A stretch of 64,000 nucleotides of DNA, taken from NCBI RefSeq assembly GCF_036226685.1, contig NZ_CP109009.1:6475501-6539500 (forward strand), in the 5' to 3' direction. Of this stretch, positions 58,413 through 64,000 are shown piece by piece; the stretch's first letter is position 1; every line of letters begins with the position of its first letter. This DNA is from Streptomyces sp. NBC_00690 (GTDB lineage: Bacteria > Actinomycetota > Actinomycetes > Streptomycetales > Streptomycetaceae). The translations under genes and the position numbers were made by a program. Under the pieces are notes generated by a model. It did not search any database, was not told the DNA's origin, and was given only the letters and a program-made list of their open reading frames with translations.

Positions 58413-58583
58413 ATGGTTCCCTTGGTTCTCGTTCTTCTTCTCGTCCTTCTGCTTTTCGGCGCTGGATTCGCTCTGGAAGCATTGTGGTGGCTCGCTGTCA
58501 TCCTGCTCGTCGTATGGGTGTTGGGCTTCGTCGTCCGGCCGGGTGGCGGCGGTGGCCGTCGCGGTCGCTGGTACCGCTGGTAG
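58413..58583 (+). CDS. Small hydrophobic membrane protein (56 aa)
   Basis: A 56-aa protein, MVPLVLVLLLVLLLFGAGFALEALWWLAVILLVVWVLGF with two hydrophobic helices and a GGGGGRRGRWYRW basic tail; it matches the short hydrophobic proteins widely annotated in Streptomyces. GGAGG precedes the ATG at 58413. It is followed by a 16-bp-stem terminator. Probably a stress-induced membrane protein. Confidence 0.82.
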   Translation: MVPLVLVLLLVLLLFGAGFALEALWWLAVILLVVWVLGFVVRPGGGGGRRGRWYRW

Positions 58584-58600
58584 CACGTCTTCCCGCATTG

Positions 58601-58640
58601 GGTGGGCCGGGACAGAGATCTTCTTCTGTCCCGGCCCACC
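58601..58640 (+). terminator. Strong stem-loop terminator
   Basis: A 16-bp perfect stem, arms GGTGGGCCGGGACAGA (58601-58616) and its complement (58625-58640), with an 8-nt loop, 18 bp after the stop of the 56-aa gene. Confidence 0.88.
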
Positions 58641-58933
58641 TGCGTGTGTGAGGCAGCTGGTTGTGCCCTGAGCAGTGCCCCGGCAGTCGAAATATCGGGG
58701 TGACATTCGCCATCGAAAACGTGCTGCCTTAGTCCATGGGCAAGGGCGAGAAAACCAACCAGCGGCACTATCGGTGATACCGCGACCAGGAGGCTGATCC
58801 CGTTTTTATCCCTGTGTTCCATCTTTTCGGGAATGTTCCGGATCGATTCGGGAAGCCGCTTCTATGAATCACCTGCCGGGTCGATGAGTTCACTGTCTGA
58901 TCCGTGCAGTCACTTTGATCGAAAGGATTCAAC
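58641..58933. other. Intergenic region before the PRC-barrel gene
   Basis: No gene. A less GC-rich stretch (58680-58900) probably contains the promoter of the PRC-barrel gene, but I could not find a convincing sigma-B type (GTTT-N14-16-GGGTA) element. Confidence 0.45.
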
Positions 58934-59281
58934 ATGACGAACATATGGGGATACCACGCAGCGTCCGGCCATCAGACCGGCTCGGACCTGACCGGCTTCA
59001 AGGTGGAAGCGACCGACGGCCAGATCGGCAAGGTCGACAAGTACTCGGAGGAGGTCGGCGCAGCCTTCCTCGTCGTGGACACCGGCATGTGGATCTTCGG
59101 CAAGCACGTACTGCTGCCGGCCGGCACCATCTCCCGCATCGACCCTGCCGAGCAGAAGGTCTACGTCGACCGCACCAAGGACGAGATCAAGGGCTCGCCT
59201 GAGTTCGATAAGGACAAGCACGTCGGAGACACCGGCTACCACCACCAGGTCGGCACCTACTACGGGACGCCCCGCGCCTAG
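58934..59281 (+). CDS. PRC-barrel domain protein
   Basis: A 115-aa protein consisting of a PRC-barrel (about residues 20-85; LTGFKVEATDGQIGKVDKYSEEVGAAFLVVDTGMWIFGKHVLLPAGTI) with an acidic/His-rich tail. PRC-barrel proteins bind RNA, RimM-type targets or reaction-centre subunits; stand-alone actinobacterial ones are usually stress-induced. Cytosolic. ATG at 58934 after AAAGGA. Confidence 0.85.
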   Translation: MTNIWGYHAASGHQTGSDLTGFKVEATDGQIGKVDKYSEEVGAAFLVVDTGMWIFGKHVLLPAGTISRIDPAEQKVYVDRTKDEIKGSPEFDKDKHVGDTGYHHQVGTYYGTPRA

Positions 59282-59325
59282 GTCGCCTGCCCATACCGGT
59301 GCATGACCCCTCACCGGTCACGGGC

Positions 59326-59376
59326 ACGAGGAGCGACGGGTGCGGCTGACCTCCCCAGGCGCCGCACCCGCCTCGT
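59326..59376 (+). terminator. Stem-loop terminator after the PRC-barrel gene
   Basis: An inner stem CGGGTGCGGC (59337-59346) with GCCGCACCCG (59361-59370) and an outer ACGAGG (59326-59331) with CCTCGT (59371-59376) form one extended hairpin. Confidence 0.65.
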
Positions 59377-59565
59377 CCGTCTGCCCCCGCCGGGCCCGGC
59401 CCATCCAGTCCGTTGCCGGGTTGTGATTCTCGTACGGGCATGACGGCCGCCGTGGGGCGGCTCGGGTCGTGCGGCCCTCGTGGGGGAGAGCGTCGGAGCA
59501 AGGTTGCACGGCGTGTTCCCGTGCAAGAGGGGTAGACGCTCGGCCAGAAAAGGGAGGGTGCGCCG

Positions 59566-60117
59566 ATGAGCGTGACGGATGGAAGCGAAAGACCCGGTGT
59601 CGAGCACGTGTGCCGGTGCCCGGGCGGTCGGAACGACACATCGGATGACGTCGAGGAGTCGCCGCGCGAGCGCGAGAACCGACGCTGGAACGAGATCCTC
59701 CAGGAGACCCGGGTAGCCCAGACCGGTGTTCAGATCCTGTTCGGGTTCCTGCTGAGCCTGGCGTTCACCCCGACCTTCCGTGAACTGGACACGCCCGGCC
59801 GCGCACTCTACGTCGCGACCGTGGCACTCGGGGCCTTGGCCACCGCCTCCCTCATAGCCCCCGTATCGATCCACCGCTTCCTCTCGGGCCAGCGCATGAA
59901 GGACGAAGTCGTCCGCACGGCAGGGCGACTGATGGTCCTCGGCATGGTCCTGCTCGCCTGCACCATCGGCTGCACCCTGCTCCTCATCCTGCATGTGGTG
60001 CTACCGGGCCCCCTCGCCACCACGATCAGCGGTGTGGTGATGCTCTGGTTCGCCCTCTGCTGGTACGTCCTCCCCTTCCGCCTGCGCCAACAGGCGAACC
60101 GCACCCCCACCCTCTAA
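59566..60117 (+). CDS. DUF6328-family membrane protein
   Basis: A 183-aa protein. A charged N-terminus (about 45 residues, with RENRRWNEILQETRVAQTG) is followed by four membrane helices: VQILFGFLLSLAFTP, ALYVATVALGALATASLIA, LMVLGMVLLACTIGCTLLLIL and ISGVVMLWFALCWYVL. The QETRVAQTGVQILFGFLL segment is the family signature. ATG at 59566 with GGGAGGG upstream. Its function is unknown; it lies in the stress-type block with the PRC-barrel and DUF2267 genes. Confidence 0.82.
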   Translation: MSVTDGSERPGVEHVCRCPGGRNDTSDDVEESPRERENRRWNEILQETRVAQTGVQILFGFLLSLAFTPTFRELDTPGRALYVATVALGALATASLIAPVSIHRFLSGQRMKDEVVRTAGRLMVLGMVLLACTIGCTLLLILHVVLPGPLATTISGVVMLWFALCWYVLPFRLRQQANRTPTL

Positions 60118-60577
60118 CGGTTCTGGCGGGGCTGACGGGGTCCGACGGGTCTGACAGCGCTGACGGGGTCCGCGAACGATTCCTGTTGCCGCTCGCGATG
60201 CAGCCCTTCGGAGCGAGACGTACGCCCTCATGGCCACGCCGCCGCGCACGCCGCCCGTACGTCCGGTGCCCCGTACGAGTGAATGGGCGTCAAGTCCCGT
60301 GCATCCGACGGGGTGGCCCGGCATCCTCCTGCATGTTGACCGGGGTGGTCCTCAGGGGAGAGGGACGGTCGCGCAGTTGTCCGTACTGAGGGTTGGTTCG
60401 TCGGGGGCTTCACGTTGACCGACGGCTCGGCGATTCTTCGTCGCCGAGCGCCGCCGGTGTGCCTCGGTACGGCATGTGCCGACCCGTAGTGAACCTTTCG
60501 AGCCGCGGCCCGCCCTGCCGAGTCAGCGGGATCGCCTGCGGTGAGCTGCTCTTGCCGCAACGACGGGAGGGGCGCAC
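60118..60577. other. Intergenic region before the cis-prenyltransferase operon
   Basis: About 460 bp without a credible gene. It includes a 14-bp direct repeat, GCTGACGGGGTCCG, at 60131-60144 and 60159-60172 (28-bp period), possibly a regulatory element. No promoter could be called with confidence. Confidence 0.45.
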
Positions 60578-61381
60578 GTGCAGGTCGACGGGGACGTCGG
60601 TGGTTCAACCCGGTTACCGACTCAGACCCAGAAGCGGCCTTCGGAGAGCGGGAGCCGGCGCAGGGGCGTGCCGCGTCACGTCGCGTGCGTGATGGACGGC
60701 AACGGTCGATGGGCGGCGCAGCGGTCCCTGCCGCGCACTTCGGGGCACCGCGCGGCGGAGACCACGGTGATCGACGTCATCGAGGCCGCCCGCTCGGCCG
60801 GGGTGGAGTGGCTGAGCCTGTACGCCTTCTCCACGGAGAACTGGCGCCGCCCGAGCAGTGAGATCGACTTCCTTATGCATCTGGTGCGCCGTGTGGTGCG
60901 CAAGCATGCACCGCTGCTGCATGCGCGCGGAATTCGCTGTCGGTTCCTCGGGGTGTCCGACTCGAAGGTCCCGGCGCCCCTGGCCCGGGACTTCGAGGAC
61001 CTGATGACCTTGACCGAGGCCAATCGCGGTATGACGTTGACCGTGGCGTTCGACCACGGCGGGCGCGGCGACATCGTCGAGGCGGCCCGGTCCCTTATTC
61101 GCGGTGGCGTACCGGCCGATGCGGTCACCGAGCAGAGCTTCGCCGCCCATCTTCCCTTTCCCGACACACCCGATGTGGATCTCGTCATCCGGACCTCGGG
61201 AGAGCAGCGCATCTCCAACTTCATGTTGTGGCAGGTCGCCTATGCCGAGTGGGTCTTCCCGCCCGTCCTCTGGCCTGACTTCCGTGCGGCGCACTTCGTG
61301 GAGTGCGTGCACACCTACCAACAGCGCGACCGCCGATTCGGCGGTGTCACTTCTGCCGTGAATGGAGCCCACCGACCGTGA
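60578..61381 (+). CDS. uppS: cis-Prenyltransferase (UppS family), TTA-containing
   Basis: A 267-aa cis-isoprenyl diphosphate synthase. The catalytic MDGNGRWAAQR motif (Asp40) and the RTSGEQRISNFMLWQ, YAEWVFPPVLWPDF and TVAFDHGGRGD regions are canonical for UppS, so it elongates farnesyl or geranyl diphosphate with IPP in cis. GTG at 60578 has GGGAGGGG upstream; codon 13 is TTA (60614-60616), which implies bldA control and is unusual for an essential undecaprenyl synthase. A later GTG (60668) would avoid it but has a poor ribosome binding site. The stop overlaps the DUF2236/EF-hand gene by GTGA, so this is likely a specialised second copy. Confidence 0.9.
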   Translation: MQVDGDVGGSTRLPTQTQKRPSESGSRRRGVPRHVACVMDGNGRWAAQRSLPRTSGHRAAETTVIDVIEAARSAGVEWLSLYAFSTENWRRPSSEIDFLMHLVRRVVRKHAPLLHARGIRCRFLGVSDSKVPAPLARDFEDLMTLTEANRGMTLTVAFDHGGRGDIVEAARSLIRGGVPADAVTEQSFAAHLPFPDTPDVDLVIRTSGEQRISNFMLWQVAYAEWVFPPVLWPDFRAAHFVECVHTYQQRDRRFGGVTSAVNGAHRP

Positions 61382-62877
61382 CCACCACCACCCCTCAGCC
61401 CGGCAGCGGCGAATCGACGGCCGCCAGCGACGGGGGGCCGACGCACCAGGCCGTGGATGACAGCCCGCTGTTCGGCCCCGGCTCGCAGTTCGACCAGTTC
61501 TTCAACGATCCGCGCTGGGCGCTGGCGATGGTCCGGGCGACCGTGCTGGAGGCCGCCCATCCGCAGATCGGTGCGGCCCTGATCGACAACTCCACCTTCA
61601 CCACCCATCCGTGGCGGCGGCTCCAGAACACCTTCCTGAGCATGCGGCGCATGTTCGGCGCCGATGAGGAGGTGCGGCAGCGCGAGGCCGCACGGTTGAA
61701 CCGGCTGCACGCCCGACTGAACGGCACCGACGCCCGCAATCAGCCGTACGACGCGATGGACCCCGAGGTGCGCGCCTGGGTGGTGGCGACGCTCTTCGAG
61801 AGCGCCGTCACCATGTGCCGGCTCAGCGGCCAGCCCCTCGAACAGATCACGATGGAGCGCCTGTACCGCGAGTTCCGGGCGTACCTCGCGGCGCTGGGGG
61901 ACCAGGCCGGCTATCTGCCGCCCACGCTGAACGAGTTCTGGCGGTACTACGACCGCATGGTCGAGGAGGAGTTGGAGAACACCGAAGCGCTCCAGATCAT
62001 CCTCTACAAGCTGTTCGACCACCTTCCCGCACCGGCTCTGCTGGAGGGCATTCCCACCATCTGGGCGGCGGGCCGGGCGCTCGCCGGGCCGGTCATCGGC
62101 ACGATCACCGTGGCCTCCCTGCCGGAGTCGTTCCGCCGTCGTGCGGGACTCCCGGAGATCCCCGGCGCTCAGACGCTGACCCAGAGCGCCTATCTGGCCG
62201 TCGGCCTGGCGCGCTTCCTGCCCGACGGCTGGATCCACGCCGAGGGGGTCGCCAGCCTGCTGTCCCTGTCCCCCGACAGCGATGATCCTCGTGCCAAGAC
62301 GATCACGGCGGTACGCGACGGGATCAAGCGTGCCGGGGCCCTGCTCAGATTGATCACCCCGCTTCCCGACGAGCCCGAGCCCGGTGACGTCAGCGGGTCC
62401 CAGCGCAGTGCCGAGGAGTTCTTCCGCACCGTGCTGGACCAGACCGGCGACGGCTCACTGGACTGGCCGGACCTCGCGGCCATGGCGCGTGAACTCTCCG
62501 GCCGCCTCGACCTGGACGAACCCGCGGAGACCGCGCTGTACAACGCCTACGCGGACTGGTGGAAGGAACTCCAACAGGCCCTCGACACCGACGGTGACGG
62601 TCGCATCAGCGCTCAGGAGTACGCCGCGGCCGTGCCCCATCTCGCCGGGCCGGCGCTGATCAAGCTCGCCGATGTCCTCTTCGACGCCACCGACGCCGAC
62701 GGGAACCAGTCCATCGACGCGGACGAGTACCGGGCGTTGTTCCGCACCGGGTTCCACCGCGATATGTCCGAGACCGGTGGGACGTACTCGCGCAGTGCGT
62801 TCGTGAAGGAGTTCCTGTCCTTCATGTCGGGTCGCCAACGCTCCAAGGCGTACGACCCGTTGCTCGCGCAGGCGTGA
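61378..62877 (+). CDS. DUF2236 oxygenase-like protein fused to EF-hand calcium-binding domain
   Basis: A 499-aa fusion. Residues about 35-320 form the DUF2236 (MpaB/latex-clearing-protein) oxygenase fold, including RLNRLHARLNGTDARNQPYDAMDPEVRAWVVATLF, FRAYLAALG and LPDGWIHAEGVASL. Most family members have a histidine in the corresponding WVHATL segment; here it is WVVATL. The C-terminal part has EF-hand loops at Asp354 (DQTGDGSLDWPD), Asp403 (DTDGDGRISAQE, a perfect loop) and about 439 (DADGNQSIDADE). It is coupled to the cis-prenyltransferase by a GTGA overlap. Latex-clearing proteins cleave polyisoprenes, so a calcium-responsive modifier of a polyprenyl product is a natural hypothesis. Confidence 0.85.
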   Translation: MTTTTPQPGSGESTAASDGGPTHQAVDDSPLFGPGSQFDQFFNDPRWALAMVRATVLEAAHPQIGAALIDNSTFTTHPWRRLQNTFLSMRRMFGADEEVRQREAARLNRLHARLNGTDARNQPYDAMDPEVRAWVVATLFESAVTMCRLSGQPLEQITMERLYREFRAYLAALGDQAGYLPPTLNEFWRYYDRMVEEELENTEALQIILYKLFDHLPAPALLEGIPTIWAAGRALAGPVIGTITVASLPESFRRRAGLPEIPGAQTLTQSAYLAVGLARFLPDGWIHAEGVASLLSLSPDSDDPRAKTITAVRDGIKRAGALLRLITPLPDEPEPGDVSGSQRSAEEFFRTVLDQTGDGSLDWPDLAAMARELSGRLDLDEPAETALYNAYADWWKELQQALDTDGDGRISAQEYAAAVPHLAGPALIKLADVLFDATDADGNQSIDADEYRALFRTGFHRDMSETGGTYSRSAFVKEFLSFMSGRQRSKAYDPLLAQA

Positions 62878-62952
62878 AGCGGGTGTAGCCGGCTGCCTTG
62901 ACCGAGGTGGCCGGCGATCGGCGGCGTCATCAGGGGCAGCGCGCCCCGCCCC

Positions 62953-62994
62953 AGTGGGCTCTTCGTGGCACGGTGCCACCGAGAGCCCACTTTT
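62953..62994 (+). terminator. Intrinsic terminator of the uppS operon
   Basis: AGTGGGCTC (62953-62961) pairs with GAGCCCACT (62983-62991), with an inner GTGGCAC/GTGCCAC stem, followed by TTTT. Classical rho-independent form. Confidence 0.85.
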
Positions 62995-63298
62995 CCATGT
63001 CGGGGAGTCGCCGCCCGGCCGTCTGTACCCCGGACGGCCCGGTTCGGGCGGCTCGGCGGGTGGGTCGGCGGGTGGGTCGGCGGTGTCACCGACCGTCGCG
63101 CCGAGTGGCGTGAAGCGCTGCACCGAGCGGCTGCCTGGGCAGTGGAGACTTCCGGCCAAATGTTTGACGCGACCCTGACAGATATCTATCACTCCTGTCA
63201 CTCTTCCACCGTTCGTCCCACCGTTGTTGTGCATCGCTGTGCCCCTGCGGGCGCGCCTTCACCAGGGCGTCCCGTACCTCTTGGCAGAAGGAGTTCGC
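62995..63298. other. Intergenic region before the metalloprotease gene
   Basis: Contains a 12-bp tandem repeat (GGCGGGTGGGTC, about 2.5 copies around 63055-63085) and the promoter candidate of the protease gene. No gene is supported. Confidence 0.5.
63164..63201 (+). promoter_or_regulatory. Promoter candidate and inverted repeat for the metalloprotease
   Basis: TTGACG (63164-63169) and TATCAC (63187-63192) with 17-bp spacing. An inverted repeat TGACAG (63176-63181)/CTGTCA (63195-63200) overlaps the -10 region and could bind a repressor. Confidence 0.5.
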
Positions 63299-64000
63299 GT
63301 GAGATCCACGCATCGTCGGCGCACCACCGTGACCGGCGCGCTCATGGCGACCGCGGCCCTGTTGGCCGTCGGATTCCAGGCAGGTCCGGTGGCGGCCCAC
63401 CCCACCGCCGCCGCACCCGGTGCCCCCCGCACCGGCACGCCCGACCCAGGGGCGCTGCCCCTGAAGCTGAGCCCCGCCAAACGGGCCGAGTTGATACGCA
63501 CCCAAAATGCCACCACCGCGGCGACCGCCAAGGAACTCGGCCTCACCGCACAGGAGAAGCTCGTCGTCCGGGACGTCACCCAGGACCGTGACGGCACCAC
63601 CCACACCCGCTACGAGCGCACCTTCGCCGGACTGCCGGTGCTCGGCGGCGATCTCGTCGTCGCCGAAACCAAGACCGGTGCGACCGAGTCGGTGAGCAAG
63701 GCATCGAGGACCGCCCTCAAGAACGTCGACACCAACGCGGGCGTCGGCCCGGCCGTCGCGGAGAAGCAGGCGCTGGGACGCGCGAGGGCCGAGGGCTCCG
63801 CCAAGACCAGCACGGAACGCGCACCCCGCAAGGTGGTCTGGCTGGCGCAGGGCACCAAACCGGTCCTCGCGTACGAGACGGTCGTCGGCGGCCTCCAGCA
63901 CGACGGCACCCCCAATGAACTGCACGTCGTCACCGATGCGGACAGCGGCGCGAAACTGTACGAGTGGCAGGCGGTGCACAACGGCACCGGCCATACGCAG
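63299..64000 (+). CDS. M4-family (thermolysin-like) metalloprotease precursor, partial
   Basis: A partial secreted metalloprotease, cut by the window end (234 codons present of about 550 or more). The GTG start is preceded by AAGGAG. A signal peptide (RRTTVTGALMATAALLAVGFQAGPVAA, cut about residue 33) leads into a propeptide with an FTP (fungalysin/thermolysin propeptide) domain: QDRDGTTHTRYERTFAGLPVLGGDLVV, then the PepSY-like region VVWLAQGTKPVLAYETVVGG. The catalytic HExxH lies beyond the window, so the M4 assignment is by propeptide only. Confidence 0.8.
   Translation, partial: MRSTHRRRTTVTGALMATAALLAVGFQAGPVAAHPTAAAPGAPRTGTPDPGALPLKLSPAKRAELIRTQNATTAATAKELGLTAQEKLVVRDVTQDRDGTTHTRYERTFAGLPVLGGDLVVAETKTGATESVSKASRTALKNVDTNAGVGPAVAEKQALGRARAEGSAKTSTERAPRKVVWLAQGTKPVLAYETVVGGLQHDGTPNELHVVTDADSGAKLYEWQAVHNGTGHTQ

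Noticed and set aside
1..64000. tRNA, rRNA, CRISPR array, transposase or integrase genes
   Set aside because: None were recognised by eye on either strand, although a short degenerate element could be missed.

Overview
The window is high-GC actinobacterial DNA and looks like a Streptomyces chromosome, probably an accessory or arm region. Signs of this are GC-rich third codon positions, frequent GTG starts, 4-bp ATGA/GTGA gene overlaps, rare TTA codons, a DasR-like site before a chitinase, an AfsR/SARP regulator, an XRE-DUF5753/DUF397/ATPase trio and many small secreted proteins. No rRNA, tRNA, CRISPR array, insertion sequence or prophage was seen.

Layout. 0.3-1.2 kb: siderophore-interacting flavoprotein behind an iron box. 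1.3-8.2 kb: an IclR-controlled catabolic island with a minus-strand operon (CoA transferase, cyclase-family hydrolase, MmgE/PrpD, IclR) divergent from a hydantoinase-like amidohydrolase and a CoA-ester lyase. 8.65-21.9 kb: one long plus-strand run of 14 genes (FAD monooxygenase, cysteine-less maleate-isomerase relative, aldehyde dehydrogenase, NmrA-like reductase with an unknown C-terminal domain, complete Dpp/Opp-type ABC importer, two methyltransferases flanking a 115-aa unknown and a VOC protein, and a closing MarR regulator). This appears to be an uptake-and-conversion system of unknown substrate. 22-26 kb: thioredoxin-reductase-like flavoprotein with divergent XRE-cupin regulator, a GH18 chitinase and a small secreted protein. 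26.4-27.5 kb: a DUF2637-like membrane protein pair.

27.9-35.9 kb is defence- or signalling-like: a 1212-aa HTH-STAND-WD40 protein, a DinB protein, a chloramphenicol-phosphotransferase-like kinase, and a two-gene operon of an unknown protein plus a sacsin/HSP90-type ATPase fused to a DUF3883-like nuclease domain. The last is the best candidate for an uncharacterised defence module. 36-40.5 kb: small secreted peptide, then CdaR regulator, glycerate kinase and GntP permease with a 19-bp palindrome between regulator and kinase. 41.2-45.1 kb: secreted PhoX phosphatase and a serine hydrolase, separated by palindromic 21-bp tandem repeats.

45.2-49.1 kb: VOC protein, remnant of a WYL-type regulator, and an AfsR/SARP regulator divergent from a secreted small protein whose promoter carries three SARP-style heptamers at 11-bp spacing. 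49.5-55.7 kb: M20 peptidase, WhiJ-type regulatory trio, and a WXG100-like/DUF6571-like/lipoprotein operon. 55.7-60.1 kb: small secreted protein, DUF2267, cardiolipin-synthase-like PLD, small hydrophobic protein, PRC-barrel and DUF6328 genes that look like a stress group. 60.6-62.9 kb: cis-prenyltransferase (with a TTA codon) coupled to a DUF2236 oxygenase carrying EF-hands. The window ends inside an M4 metalloprotease gene.
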